From the NCBI GenBank assembly GCA_041685735.1, contig JAWLFE010000008.1, forward strand, positions 21,141 to 85,140: a DNA stretch of 64,000 nucleotides, given 5' to 3'. Made by a program: the position numbers and the translations under genes. Below, piece by piece: positions 1 through 8,880 of the stretch. The notes beneath the pieces are model-generated. The model saw only the letters and a program-made list of their open reading frames with translations. It did no database searches and was not told the origin of the DNA. Source of the DNA: CSSed11-175R1 sp041685735 (GTDB taxonomy: Bacteria; Actinomycetota; Nitriliruptoria; Nitriliruptorales; Nitriliruptoraceae). Within the stretch, counting starts at the first letter, position 1, and the number at the start of each line of letters is the position of its first letter.

Positions 1-1102
1 CCGCCGCGACAGCTCGTGTAGGAACAGCTTGCGGGTCGAAGTGATCTTGCCGTGCAGCTTTGCTCGCCGGCGCAGCAGCTTGGTCCGGTTCTTCGAGCCC
101 TTGTCGCAGCGTGCCGCGATGGCTCGGTCGAACCGGCGTAGCCGGGTCAGGTGCCGCTCGAGCACACGCGGGTTGGGAACATGGCCGTGCTCGTCGGTCA
201 GGCTCTCGATGGGCCGGTCGAGGGTGACCAGATGTTTCAGCCCTAGATCGACCCCGATCGCGCCACCATGATGCTTGACCGGCGCACCAGGATTGCGCAG
301 ACGAGTTGCCCCGTCGAGCAGGCGCAGGCGGAACACCGCCTTCCATCGGCCGCCCTCGTACTTGATCGTGAGCGCCTGGACCTTCGCGCGACCCCTGTCG
401 CACAGCTGCCACACCTCTCGGACCGCGTCCGGCTGGTGGGTGTGGATCCAGGCGATCTCGGAGCGCCGATCCCGGCCGGACTCCTGCTGCGACTTGGGAC
501 GGGTGTGACGTCGTTCCCAGCTGCCGTCACCCGCCCGCCGCGGCAGCATCAGCCGAACATGCTCCTTGGTGCCGTGCCGGATCCAGTGCCGGTGATCGAC
601 CCGGTCAGCGAGCTCGACGAACGTCACCGCCTGACGCGAGTCGCGGTTCTTGAACTTCGGGAACCCGACCTTGCGCCCCGCGGCTCCTACCTGAGCGCGA
701 CTCGGAGTAGTTCTTGAGTGCCAACGCGGCGTTGTCGATCCCCGTCCTGAACGCGTGGATCGACACGTCCCGCCACCACGGATGCACCTCGTCACGAACC
801 TGCCTCCACCGGGCCGTCAACGACTCACGTGACCAAGACAGCGCAGGGGTCAGCTCGCTCTCGGGCACCCCACGGACGCGCTCATCACGACGAACCTCGA
901 GGTTGCCGCGCACCTCGGCCAGCGCCCAGTTGTAGGCGGCCCGCATCGAGCCGGCATACGACCGCAGCCGCCGCTGCTGTGACGGTGACGGGTCCAGGAC
1001 CACCTCGATGGCGCGGGTGACGTGACCGCGCTCGGCAGCCTCAACGTGATCGGTGTCGGAACTCATCACCCGGCACTGTGCCGCACCGGTGCGACATCGC
1101 AT
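1..1102 (-). pseudogene. tnpB: TnpB-like IS200/IS605-family nuclease gene, frameshifted and cut by window edge
   Basis: The encoded protein resembles TnpB (OrfB), the RNA-guided DNA endonuclease of IS200/IS605 and IS607 elements. The first part (about 1102 down to 690) reads as the N-terminal helical domain, with the family phrases RAAYNWAL, HPWWRDVS and LKNYSESRSG. The reading frame then shifts by one base near 680-690. It continues as RKVGFPKFKNRDSRQAV, a long wedge region and IGVDLGLKHLVTLD, where the first RuvC aspartate lies near position 250. The catalytic Glu, the zinc finger and the last Asp lie beyond base 1, so activity cannot be judged. An ATG at 1066 is an alternative start. No TnpA partner is visible. 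The frameshift suggests a decaying copy, although a base error is possible. Confidence 0.8.
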
Positions 1103-1245
1103 TTGGGTCCATCCATCACACCTGACTGCCGAACACGCCCAGGGCTGACCGCGCCCGGCTGCGACGCTTCCCCGCGCCAGCGTTCGCCGCGCCGGCCACC
1201 TCGCGCACCACGGGACGTGGCGCAGGGCAGCACCCGCTGCCGACG

Positions 1246-2079
1246 CTACACGCCCATGACCTCGACGAGCTTGGTGCGCAGGCTCAGGACGGCCTTGGTG
1301 TGGATCTGGCAGATCCGCGATTCGGTGACCCCGAGGACATCGCCGATCTGCGACAGGGTCATGCCCTCGAAGTAGTAGAGGCCGAGGACCGTCTGCTCAC
1401 GTTCGGTGAGGCGGGTCAGCGTCTCGCGTAGCAGATGCTTGGTCTCCTCGTCCTCGTAGGACTCCTCGGGGAGGACGGCCGTCAGATCCTGGAGCGTGTC
1501 GACCAGCGAGATGCGATCGCCCGCGACATCCAGGGTCTCGTCGAGCGCGGCCATGGAGGTCATCGAGACCCGGGTCAGCGTCTCGTGCAGCTCCTCCACG
1601 GTCCAGCCGAGGTCCTCGGCCAGTTCCTCGTCGGTCGGGGTCCGTCGGAGGTCGGACTCCAGGCGCTGCATCGCCGTCTCGAGCGCCCGCGCCTTCGCGC
1701 GCACCGAGCGCGGCACCCAGTCGATCGAGCGGAGCTCGTCGATGATGGCGCCCTTGATGCGGGTGACCGCGTATGTCTCGAACTTGAAGCCCTTGGAGAG
1801 GTCGAACTTCTCGATCGCGTCCATCAGCCCGAAGATGCCGTACGAGACGAGGTCGGCGTGTTCGACGTTGGCAGGCATGCCGACCGCGACGCGGCCGGCG
1901 ACGTACTTGACCAGCGGCGCGTAGGTGATGATCAGGCGTTCACGAACGTCGGGGTCCCCGGTGTCGCGGTAGCGCTCCCAGAGCGCTTCGACCTCGCGCT
2001 CCACCCCGACCTCCGTCGCTCGCGCCGTCGCACGCTGACCAGCGTGTGACCCATCATCCCCCACCGGTATCGCCGACAT
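1246..2079 (-). CDS. whiG: RNA polymerase sigma factor, FliA/WhiG family
   Basis: This 277-aa protein is a group 3 sigma-70 factor that directs RNA polymerase to motility or sporulation-type promoters. Region 2 is clear in VEALWERYRDTGDPDVRERL followed by DLVSYGIFGLMDAIEKFD and FKFETYAVTRIKGAIIDELR. Region 3 follows, with TPTDEELAEDLGW. Region 4 ends the protein with LTEREQTVLGLYYFEGMTLS and a helix-turn-helix around VTESRICQIHTKA. The length matches Streptomyces WhiG (about 280 aa). The ATG at 2079 lies directly after the xerC stop codon and has a GGGAGG ribosome-binding site. Which promoters it serves is unknown, because no flagellar or sporulation gene is in the window. Confidence 0.9.
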   Translation of the reverse strand: MSAIPVGDDGSHAGQRATARATEVGVEREVEALWERYRDTGDPDVRERLIITYAPLVKYVAGRVAVGMPANVEHADLVSYGIFGLMDAIEKFDLSKGFKFETYAVTRIKGAIIDELRSIDWVPRSVRAKARALETAMQRLESDLRRTPTDEELAEDLGWTVEELHETLTRVSMTSMAALDETLDVAGDRISLVDTLQDLTAVLPEESYEDEETKHLLRETLTRLTEREQTVLGLYYFEGMTLSQIGDVLGVTESRICQIHTKAVLSLRTKLVEVMGV

Positions 2080-2080
2080 C

Positions 2081-3061
2081 CTAGCCCTCCCGGCGCGAGG
2101 CATGGGGAGCCCGGGCCCGAGGGTGCGCGGCGGTGTGGACCTCACGCAGTCGACCGCGCGACAGGTGGGTGTAACGCTGTGTCGTCGCCAGCGAGGCATG
2201 TCCGAGCAGTTCCTGCACGACCCGGATGTCTGCGCCTCCCTCCAACAGGTGGGTCGCGAACGAGTGACGAAGCGTGTGGGGCGTCACCTGTCCGAGCCCG
2301 GCCAGTCGGGCGGCACGTTCGACCGCCGTTCGGGCATCGCGCGTGCCCAGACGATCGCCTCTGGTGTTCAGCAGGACCGCATCGTTGGCCATCCCGGACG
2401 CGAGCTTCGGTCGTGCCCGCCCGAGGTAGTCGCGCAGGGTGTCGACCGCCGGCTCGCCGAGCGGGACGATGCGCTCCTTGCGCCCCTTGCCGAGCAGACG
2501 GACCAGACCCTGTGGGAGATCCAACGCCGCGAGGTCCAACCCGGTCGCCTCAGAGACCCGAGCGCCGCAGGCGTAGAGCAGCTCGAGCAGCGCCCGATCG
2601 CGCAGACCAACCGGGGTCGTCGGATCCGGCGCGGCGAGCAGACGGTCGATCTCGTCGATCCGCAGGACGCGTGGGAGGTGCCGCCCCTGCTTCGGGGAAC
2701 CGAGCAGCGCAGCCGGATCGGCCCCGATGATCTGACGGCGTGCCAGGAGCGCGAAGAAGGACCGCGTCGTCGACGCGTGCCGTGCGACGGTGCTCCGCGC
2801 GTACCCCCGGTCCGCCAGGTCAGCGAGGTAGCGGCGCAGGACGAGGGGTTCGACCTCGGCCGGGTGATCGATCCCCCACGCGCAGCACGCCCGCGCGAGG
2901 TCCAGCGCATCGTTCCGGTAGGCGTCGACGGTGTGCTCGCCTCGACCACGTTCGTGGTGGAGGTGGTCGACCCACGTGTCGATCGCACCGGCCCAGGCCG
3001 GTGCGATCTCGCCGGAACGCGCCGGTTCGCCGGGATCTGCCACCCGCAGAGCGTCGTCCAA
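2081..3061 (-). CDS. xerC: Tyrosine recombinase XerC
   Basis: Site-specific recombinase of 326 aa, expected to resolve chromosome dimers at dif together with a XerD partner. The N-terminal SAM-like core-binding domain covers about residues 25-110. The catalytic domain shows the R-K-H-R-H-Y set: ARVSEATG (Arg), LGKGRKERIVP (Lys), HTLRHSFATH (His and Arg), LGHASLATTQ (His) and RYTHLSRGRLREVH (Tyr nucleophile). The upstream-most start is TTG at 3061, and a GTG at 3043 is also possible. It is followed two bases later by the sigma-factor gene, probably in one transcript. The xerC-whiG order next to dprA is typical of actinobacteria. Confidence 0.92.
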   Translation of the reverse strand: MDDALRVADPGEPARSGEIAPAWAGAIDTWVDHLHHERGRGEHTVDAYRNDALDLARACCAWGIDHPAEVEPLVLRRYLADLADRGYARSTVARHASTTRSFFALLARRQIIGADPAALLGSPKQGRHLPRVLRIDEIDRLLAAPDPTTPVGLRDRALLELLYACGARVSEATGLDLAALDLPQGLVRLLGKGRKERIVPLGEPAVDTLRDYLGRARPKLASGMANDAVLLNTRGDRLGTRDARTAVERAARLAGLGQVTPHTLRHSFATHLLEGGADIRVVQELLGHASLATTQRYTHLSRGRLREVHTAAHPRARAPHASRREG

Positions 3062-3243
3062 GCCGTTGTTGGTGTCAAGCGCTGTTGCTGATGAGGGACG
3101 AAAGTCCCAGAGAGTAGTGTATCAGATACGCTCAGTGACATCATCAGCCACAGCAGCCACCGACCACCGATGGCCGGCGGTCTCGGCGCCGGTCGTCATC
3201 CGGGGTCCGGTGGTGGTCGTGATCCGAGGTACGGCGGCGCACG

Positions 3244-4515
3244 TCATCCGGTGTCCGGCGGCGCACGCCGCAACCGGATGCCGTCGGCCGCCTCGGCGAC
3301 CTCGCCGTTGACCCGGGCCCGGGTCAGGGCGGCCAGCAGGCCACCGACGGGCACCTGCGCCGTCCGCGCCAGGTCCTCGAGACGTACCGGTCGGGGCCAT
3401 GCCCCCACCAGGGCGGCATGCACGGCCGGCGGGAGCGTGGTCGTGGCCCGCACCGTGCCAGCGGCCGGGGCGTCGGTTGCGGCGCGGGCCGCGCCGCCGA
3501 GAGATCCGCCGCCGCTGCCAGGTTCACCGCCGGGGTGCTCGGCCGCGGGGACCGACGACCCCAGGGCTTCCAGGAGCTGCGCCGGCGAACAGCAGGGGGC
3601 CGCCCCCTCCGCCAGGAGCCGATGGGGTGCCGCCGATCCGGGGGCCCGGATGTCGCCAGGTACCGCCAGCACGGCGCGACCCCGCTCCGCAGCGGCCCCG
3701 GCGGTCAGCAGCGATCCGGACCGCTCCCCGCCCTCGACCACCACGACCGCGGCGGCGAGACCCGCAACGATGCGGTTCCGGGCCCGGATCTGATGTGCCT
3801 TCGGCGGCTGGTGGGGTAGCGCCTCACTGACCAGGCTCCCGCCGTCGTCGAGGATCTGGTCGAACAGGCCACCTGCGCGGGCGTGGGGCCGCGGGTAGGC
3901 GACCCGATGGCCGCAGCCGAGCACAACGGTGGTGCCACCCGGACGCCCCGTCGTCGCCCGGTGTGCCGCGGCATCGATGCCGGTCGCGCCCCCGGAGACG
4001 ACCCGGATGCCCGCATCCGCGACCGCCTCCGCCAACCAGGCGGCGACACCACTGCCGTAGCTGGTGGCCCGACGCGCTCCGACGATCGCGACACCGGGCG
4101 CGTGGCCTGGCGGCTGTCCACGCCAGGCGAGCCACACGGGTGCGTCGAGTTCCGGCCATCCCTCCGCCAGGCAACGGGGGTACGCGGGATCCCCGATCAG
4201 GGCGACCCGGACCGCATCGGCACGCCAGGTAGCGAGGAGTCGCTCGGCCACCGCCCCCGTCGTGGCCGTCGGTGGACCGGCGAGTGCGGTGAGCCGCGAC
4301 GCGATGGTCCCGGCGCGGTCCCCATCGCGATCGCGGTCGCAGTCCCCGTCGCGATCCCGGCCGCGGTCCCCGTCGCGATCCCGTCGCCGCAGCACGTCCG
4401 GCTGCACCCGCGGCTGTCCACTGAACGCCACGATAGTGGCGAGCTGGTCGGGGTCGGTCCCGTCCGCGGCCACGTCCGCTGCAGCGGACCGCAGACCTGC
4501 GAACGCGGCGCTCAT
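3244..4515 (-). CDS. dprA: DNA-processing protein DprA/Smf
   Basis: DprA binds incoming single-stranded DNA and loads RecA during natural transformation. The 423-aa product has the DprA Rossmann core with VAIVGARRATSYGSG, VVSGGATGIDAAAHR, NRIVAGLAAAVVVVEGG and SGSLLTAGAAAERGR. A C-terminal winged-helix-like segment follows a Gly/Pro/Ala-rich linker. The N-terminal region carries an unusual Arg/Asp low-complexity stretch (about residues 43-67) encoded by a 24-nt tandem repeat. The start ATG overlaps the stop of comM in an ATGA, so the two competence-related genes are probably coupled. Confidence 0.93.
   Translation of the reverse strand: MSAAFAGLRSAAADVAADGTDPDQLATIVAFSGQPRVQPDVLRRRDRDGDRGRDRDGDCDRDRDGDRAGTIASRLTALAGPPTATTGAVAERLLATWRADAVRVALIGDPAYPRCLAEGWPELDAPVWLAWRGQPPGHAPGVAIVGARRATSYGSGVAAWLAEAVADAGIRVVSGGATGIDAAAHRATTGRPGGTTVVLGCGHRVAYPRPHARAGGLFDQILDDGGSLVSEALPHQPPKAHQIRARNRIVAGLAAAVVVVEGGERSGSLLTAGAAAERGRAVLAVPGDIRAPGSAAPHRLLAEGAAPCCSPAQLLEALGSSVPAAEHPGGEPGSGGGSLGGAARAATDAPAAGTVRATTTLPPAVHAALVGAWPRPVRLEDLARTAQVPVGGLLAALTRARVNGEVAEAADGIRLRRAPPDTG
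4319..4390 (-). repeat. 24-nt in-frame tandem repeat within dprA
   Basis: Three imperfect copies of a 24-base unit start at about 4319, 4343 and 4367. They encode alternating Arg-Asp-Gly-Asp residues. The insertion lies between the N-terminal segment and the Rossmann core, where most DprA proteins have no such charged tract. Confidence 0.85.
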
Positions 4516-6038
4516 GTCCCCACCGGCACGCGCAGACGGTAGGCGAGCGCCTCCTCGACGTGGTCGGGAGCGATGACCTCGGTGGCGTCCAGATCGGCGA
4601 TGGTGCGGGCCACCCGCAACGACCGATCGAACGCCCGGGCGGACAGCGCCAATCCATCGATCGCCCGCACGAGCGTGGTCATGGCCCGCGGCGAACAGCC
4701 CGCGCGGAGCTGCTGATCATCCAGATCACGGGCCAGGATCCCGGCCCCCCACCGCGCCGCCGCACCCTCCCGGGCCGCGAGGACACGGGCAGCGACCAGC
4801 GCGGTGGACTCTCCGTCCGCGGCGCCGACCAACTGCTCGTGGTCGACGGGCTGGACCTCGATGTGGAGGTCGATGCGATCGAGCAGCGGTCCGGACAGCC
4901 GTGCGCGGTACCGCTCGATGCGATCAGGACGACACGTGCACGCCCGTCGGGGATCGCCCAGGTGTCCGCAGGGACACGGGTTGGTGGCGGCCACGAACAG
5001 CACCCGGGAGGGGTAGTGGACCCGCGACCGGGCGCGGGTGATGGTGATCTCGCCCCGCTCCAGCGGCTGGCGCAGCGCATCCAGGATCCAGCGCGGCGTC
5101 TCCAGCAGCTCATCGAGCAGCAACACCCCCCGGTGGGCGAGCGCGAGCTCACCGGGGCGGGCGATGCCGCTACCCCCGCCGATCAGTCCGGCAGCCGAGA
5201 TGGAGTGGTGCGGCTCGCGCAACGGTGGAGCCAACGACAGCGGCGCATCCGGTGCGCGTTCGCCGGCGACGGAGTGGATCGCAGCGACCTCCAGCGCCTG
5301 GTCCATCGCCAGGGGCGGCAGGAGCGCGTGCAGCCGCCGAGCGAGCATCGTCTTGCCACAGCCCGGTGGCCCGACGAGCAACAGGTGGTGCCCACCCGCG
5401 GCCGCGATCTCGACGGAGCGCCGAGCGACCGGTTGCCCGCGGACGTCGCGGAGGTCGAGCCCTGACGTCGGTACCTCGGTCGGCGCCGGCAGGGTCGCAC
5501 GGGGGCGTCGATCGCCGCGCAGGAGTTCGACGACGTCGATCAGATCGCGGACCCCGACGACGCGCAGGCCCTCGACCAGTGCCGCCTCCCCCGCGGCCGC
5601 TTCGGCGACGAGCAGTCGGCCGGTGCCCAGGTCACGGGCACCCACGGCGGTCGGCAACGTGCCCGGCACCGGGCGGATGCTGCCGTCGAGACCGACCTCA
5701 CCGCAGGCACACAGTCCGACGAGCGAGTCCGCCGGGATCTGTTCGGTGGCGGCGAGCACACCGAGGGCCAGCGGCAGATCGAACCCGGTGCCCACCTTCG
5801 GCAGGTCGGCCGGGGCCAGGTTGATGACGATGCGTTCCTGCGGCCAGTGCAGGCCGCTGCGCTGGATCGCCGTACGGATCCGGTCCTCCGCTTCGCGCAC
5901 CGCGGTGTCCGGCAGGCCGACCAGGCGCATCCCCGGCAACCCGGTGGCCCGCGAACATTCGATGCGCACCCGATGCGGCGTCAGCCCGACGAGCGCGACG
6001 GCGTGGACCAGGGCCAGGACACCGTGGGCGCCGCTCAC
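4512..6038 (-). CDS. comM: YifB/ComM family Mg-chelatase-like AAA+ ATPase
   Basis: A 508-aa AAA+ protein of the ComM/YifB family. ComM is a hexameric helicase that drives branch migration during integration of transforming DNA. The N-terminal Lon-protease-like ChlI domain occupies about residues 1-170. The ATPase domain has Walker A GPPGCGKT, Walker B GVLLLDELLE, sensor VAATNPCPCG and the CTCRPDRIERY zinc-like loop, followed by LSGPLLDRIDLHIEV and the C-terminal Mg-chelatase domain. The GTG start at 6038 overlaps the stop of yraN by 4 bp, and the 3' end overlaps dprA. The yraN-comM-dprA order is conserved in actinobacteria. Confidence 0.93.
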   Translation of the reverse strand: MSGAHGVLALVHAVALVGLTPHRVRIECSRATGLPGMRLVGLPDTAVREAEDRIRTAIQRSGLHWPQERIVINLAPADLPKVGTGFDLPLALGVLAATEQIPADSLVGLCACGEVGLDGSIRPVPGTLPTAVGARDLGTGRLLVAEAAAGEAALVEGLRVVGVRDLIDVVELLRGDRRPRATLPAPTEVPTSGLDLRDVRGQPVARRSVEIAAAGGHHLLLVGPPGCGKTMLARRLHALLPPLAMDQALEVAAIHSVAGERAPDAPLSLAPPLREPHHSISAAGLIGGGSGIARPGELALAHRGVLLLDELLETPRWILDALRQPLERGEITITRARSRVHYPSRVLFVAATNPCPCGHLGDPRRACTCRPDRIERYRARLSGPLLDRIDLHIEVQPVDHEQLVGAADGESTALVAARVLAAREGAAARWGAGILARDLDDQQLRAGCSPRAMTTLVRAIDGLALSARAFDRSLRVARTIADLDATEVIAPDHVEEALAYRLRVPVGT

Positions 6039-6466
6039 AGCGCATCCAGCAGATGGGTCAGGGTCGCGCGCCGCCCGAGGTCCACCGCGATGACGTCCAC
6101 ACGCACGCGGTGGAACGGCAGGGAGGCGTCGCGGAGGAACGCACCGCTGAGAGCCCGGACCTTGGCTCGCTTGCGTGGCGACACCGCCGCCAGCGCTCCA
6201 CCGAACCGGTCGGCGTCACGGCGGGTCTTGACCTCGCAGATCACGACGCAGCCGATCGCCTCGTCGACCGCCACCACGTCGAGTTCGCCGCGCAGCTCCC
6301 CCGCGGACAGTCGCCAGTTGCGCGCGATGATCGTCAGGCGATCGTCAGCGACCAGGTGTCGGCAGGCCAGGTCCTCGCCGAGGGCGCCGAGCGAGGCCGT
6401 CCCGCCGCCCGCCCGGCCGTCGAGGGCGTCGGTGAGCTCGACGGTGCATCGCGATGTGGTGTCCAT
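6035..6466 (-). CDS. yraN: YraN family (UPF0102) endonuclease-like protein
   Basis: Protein of 143 aa with the UPF0102 signature LGEDLACRHL, followed by the PD-(D/E)XK-like core GELDVVAVDE and CVVICEVKTRRDADRFGGAL. The fold resembles Holliday-junction resolvases, but the physiological role is not settled. The start is an ATG at 6466. Its stop overlaps the comM start, consistent with a role alongside DNA processing. Confidence 0.88.
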   Translation of the reverse strand: MDTTSRCTVELTDALDGRAGGGTASLGALGEDLACRHLVADDRLTIIARNWRLSAGELRGELDVVAVDEAIGCVVICEVKTRRDADRFGGALAAVSPRKRAKVRALSGAFLRDASLPFHRVRVDVIAVDLGRRATLTHLLDAL

Positions 6467-6602
6467 GCCCCGACGCTACGTCCGGGAGAACCGACCCGGC
6501 CGACGGGTTGCCTCGACGCTGTGGACAACCGACGCGGAACCCAGCCCGCCCCGCGGTCCGGCTCCACCCGAGACGTCCGGCCCGACCCGGGAGCCAGCCC
6601 GG

Positions 6603-6719
6603 TCAGAAGACCCCGACCGCCCAGAGGATGGCACCGACGATGACCACCACGGCGGCGATCAGCATCCAGATGTCGTTGCGCTTGTCATCGCGGTAGCGGC
6701 GCGTCGCGTCGAAACCCAT
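6603..6719 (-). CDS. Small single-pass membrane protein (38 aa)
   Basis: A short ORF encodes a charged N-terminus (GFDATRRYRDDKRNDIW) and one hydrophobic helix rich in Val, Ile and Ala, ending in AVGVF. The ATG at 6719 lies 5 bases below the stop of the DUF2469 gene, so the two are probably co-transcribed. The composition is clearly membrane-like rather than random GC-rich translation. Function is unknown. Confidence 0.6.
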   Translation of the reverse strand: MGFDATRRYRDDKRNDIWMLIAAVVVIVGAILWAVGVF

Positions 6720-6724
6720 GCTGG

Positions 6725-7039
6725 TCACTCCCCCAGGAAGTCGGGAAGGTCGTGGCCCTCGTGGGACAGTTCCTCGATGTTGACGTCCCGGAAGGTCAGC
6801 ACACGCACGTTCTTGATGAACCGTGCGGTGCGGAACATGTCCCACACCCAGGCGTCCTTGAGGTCGATCTCGAACCACAGGTCGTTGCCCTCGTGCGGTC
6901 GGACGTCGACCTCGTTGCAGAGGTAGAACCGGCGCTCGGTCTCCACGACGTAGCGGAACATCCGGACCACATCGCGGTACTCGCGGTACAGCGCGAGCTC
7001 GAGATCGGTCTCGAACACATCGAGTTCGTCGGGCTCCAT
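6725..7039 (-). CDS. DUF2469 domain protein
   Basis: A 104-aa protein of the DUF2469 family, which is almost restricted to actinobacteria and sits between rnhB and yraN in many genomes (Rv2901c-like). Recognisable stretches are LELALYREYRDVVRMFRYVV, ERRFYLCNEVDV and FRTARFIKNVRVLTFRDVNI. The ATG at 7039 is preferred because homologues begin MEPDELD-like. Function is unknown. The gene is divergent from rnhB here. Confidence 0.9.
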   Translation of the reverse strand: MEPDELDVFETDLELALYREYRDVVRMFRYVVETERRFYLCNEVDVRPHEGNDLWFEIDLKDAWVWDMFRTARFIKNVRVLTFRDVNIEELSHEGHDLPDFLGE

Positions 7040-7178
7040 CGGGGCTCCGGGTGGGTCGCCGGTCGGCCTGTCGAGCCGCCCGTGGGTGGGATCGGTTCGA
7101 TCACGCTGGACGAGGGTAGCGGTGAGCGCCACGCCGGTCGGGGGCATCCACATGCTCCTCACCATCGCACGGACCGAC

Positions 7179-7184
7179 TACGGT
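7179..7184 (+). promoter_or_regulatory. -10 element for leaderless rnhB
   Basis: TACGGT lies six bases before the rnhB ATG at 7191, so transcription should start at or next to the A of the start codon. No Shine-Dalgarno sequence is present. This supports a leaderless message and the choice of start codon. Confidence 0.5.
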
Positions 7185-7190
7185 CCCGCC

Positions 7191-7862
7191 ATGGCATCGA
7201 GGGATCCCGCAGGCCGCCGGACGCGCACCCCCGTCCCCGGCATCCGGTTCGAACAGCCCTACTGGGACACCGGCGCCGTCGTCGCCGGCATCGACGAGGT
7301 CGGACGGGGCGCCTGGGCCGGACCCCTGACCCTCGCGGCCGTCGTGCTGCCCACCGATCGACGGATCTACAAGCTGCGCGACTCCAAGGTGTTGACCCCA
7401 GAGGTCCGGCAGCACCTGAGCGATCGCCTGCACACCGTCGCGACCGGCATCGGGATCGGGCATGCCAGCAACCTCGAGGTGGATCGTTACGGGCTCAGCG
7501 ACGCCACCCGTCGCGCCGCGCGTCGCGCCGTCGAGGCGCTGCCGGTGGAGCCGGACGTGATGCTCATCGACGGCACCTGGGACTTCCTGGCGGACCTCGG
7601 GACCCACAACGAGACCATCCCGAAGGGCGATGGCCGATCGGCGTCCATCGCGGCCGCGTCGATCATCGCGAAGGTCGCCCGCGACCGCATCATGGTCGAT
7701 GTGGCCGGCCAGCACCCACCCTACGTCTTCGCCTCGAACAAGGGCTACCCCTCACCCGACCACGTCGCCGCGCTCGAGCAGCACGGCCCGTGCGACCTGC
7801 ACCGTCGGTCGTGGGCGCCGATCGCCGGGCTGGATCACCCGCGGTTGTTCGGGACCGCCTGA
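7191..7862 (+). CDS. rnhB: Ribonuclease HII
   Basis: Removes ribonucleotides from RNA-DNA hybrids and misincorporated ribonucleotides from DNA. The 223-aa protein shows the type 2 RNase H motif GIDEVGRGAWAGPL (first catalytic Asp-Glu), then DSKVLTPEVR, a later Asp in VMLIDGTWDF, and AASIIAKVARDR with a YVFASNKGYPSPDH segment. The ATG at 7191 has no ribosome-binding site but follows a -10 hexamer directly, as in leaderless actinobacterial genes. Its 3' end is 16 bp from the convergent lepB. Confidence 0.92.
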   Translation: MASRDPAGRRTRTPVPGIRFEQPYWDTGAVVAGIDEVGRGAWAGPLTLAAVVLPTDRRIYKLRDSKVLTPEVRQHLSDRLHTVATGIGIGHASNLEVDRYGLSDATRRAARRAVEALPVEPDVMLIDGTWDFLADLGTHNETIPKGDGRSASIAAASIIAKVARDRIMVDVAGQHPPYVFASNKGYPSPDHVAALEQHGPCDLHRRSWAPIAGLDHPRLFGTA

Positions 7863-7878
7863 CGGGCTGCTCATGGCC

Positions 7879-8814
7879 TCATGGCTCGGCGTCGACCACA
7901 TGCTCGACGCCGGTCAGCGAGTCCCAGTGCTCCAGGGGCCAGATGATCACGACCGCGCGACCGACGACCGCCCCCTCACTGACGAACCCGAGCGAGCGCC
8001 GCGAGTCGGACGAGTTGGGTCGGTTGTCACCGAGGAAGAACAGCTCGCCCTCGGGCACGGTGACGGGGCCGTAGTTGTCCTGGTCGCCGAAGACGACGTA
8101 GGGCTCATCGAGCGCGACGTCGTTGACGAGTACCTGTCCATCCTCGATCAGGACCTCGTCACCGCCGACCGCGATGACACGCTTGACGAAGTCCCGGGCC
8201 GAGGTCGGGATGACGCCGACGAACTGTCCGACCGCACGGACGAACCGGTCGCCCCCGCTCAGGGGTGCACTCAGGGGTTCGTCTTCACCCTCGAAGACCA
8301 CGACGTCGCCACGTCGGGGCTCACGGAACCGGAAGGTGACCTTCTCCACGACCATCCGGTCGTCGATCTGCAGGGTTGGCTCCATCGAACTCGATGGGAT
8401 GAAGAACACCTGGAGCACGAAGGTCCGCAGCAGGAACGCCAGGAGGAACGCCACCAGGATCAGGATCGGCAGTTCCCGGAAGAACGCACCGGCACCGCCA
8501 CCCGATCCGTGCTTGGTGTCATCCGATGCGGGGGTGACCGATCCGCCGGTGGCACCGCCCCGCCCGTCCGGTGGTGCGTCGTCGGTCACCCCGGGGGGAT
8601 CCTGCGGCGCGGTCGATCCGCCGGTCGCCGCAGGGTCAGCCGGACCAGCGGGTGACCGCCCGTGCGGCGCGTGCGCGGAACGCGCCGATGAGACGTCGTC
8701 ACCGGACCCGGTGTTCGCGGTCTGGTCGCCGCTACCACGCTGATGGACCGTGGCCTTGGGCCACAGCGGTGGCGGAGGTTCGGGGCGACCGTCGGGGTCT
8801 TCGCGTGGATCCAT
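7879..8814 (-). CDS. lepB: Signal peptidase I
   Basis: Membrane serine protease that cleaves Sec and Tat signal peptides on the outer face of the membrane. An unusually long, disordered, Gly/Pro/Asp-rich cytoplasmic tail (about residues 1-110) precedes a single transmembrane helix (LPILILVAFLLAFLLRTFVL). The catalytic serine is in PSSSMEPTL. The general-base lysine is in ARDFVKRVIAVGGD, and the family box LFFLGDNRPNSSDSR is intact. It heads a translation and secretion group with rplS and trmD downstream in the conserved order. Confidence 0.94.
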   Translation of the reverse strand: MDPREDPDGRPEPPPPLWPKATVHQRGSGDQTANTGSGDDVSSARSAHAPHGRSPAGPADPAATGGSTAPQDPPGVTDDAPPDGRGGATGGSVTPASDDTKHGSGGGAGAFFRELPILILVAFLLAFLLRTFVLQVFFIPSSSMEPTLQIDDRMVVEKVTFRFREPRRGDVVVFEGEDEPLSAPLSGGDRFVRAVGQFVGVIPTSARDFVKRVIAVGGDEVLIEDGQVLVNDVALDEPYVVFGDQDNYGPVTVPEGELFFLGDNRPNSSDSRRSLGFVSEGAVVGRAVVIIWPLEHWDSLTGVEHVVDAEP

Positions 8815-8880
8815 GGGGGACGGCAGCCTATCCGGCGTGGTGGCCCGGACCGGGCGGCTCCCCGATCGGGGAGCGCAGGG

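Noticed and set aside
680..700. Programmed frameshift in tnpB
   Set aside because: No slippery run or pseudoknot-like structure is evident, and TnpB genes are normally not frameshifted. Decay or a base error is simpler.
3118..3128. GTATCAGATAC palindrome upstream of xerC as an operator
   Set aside because: It is a single short palindrome without a matching promoter layout or second copy. Evidence is too weak.
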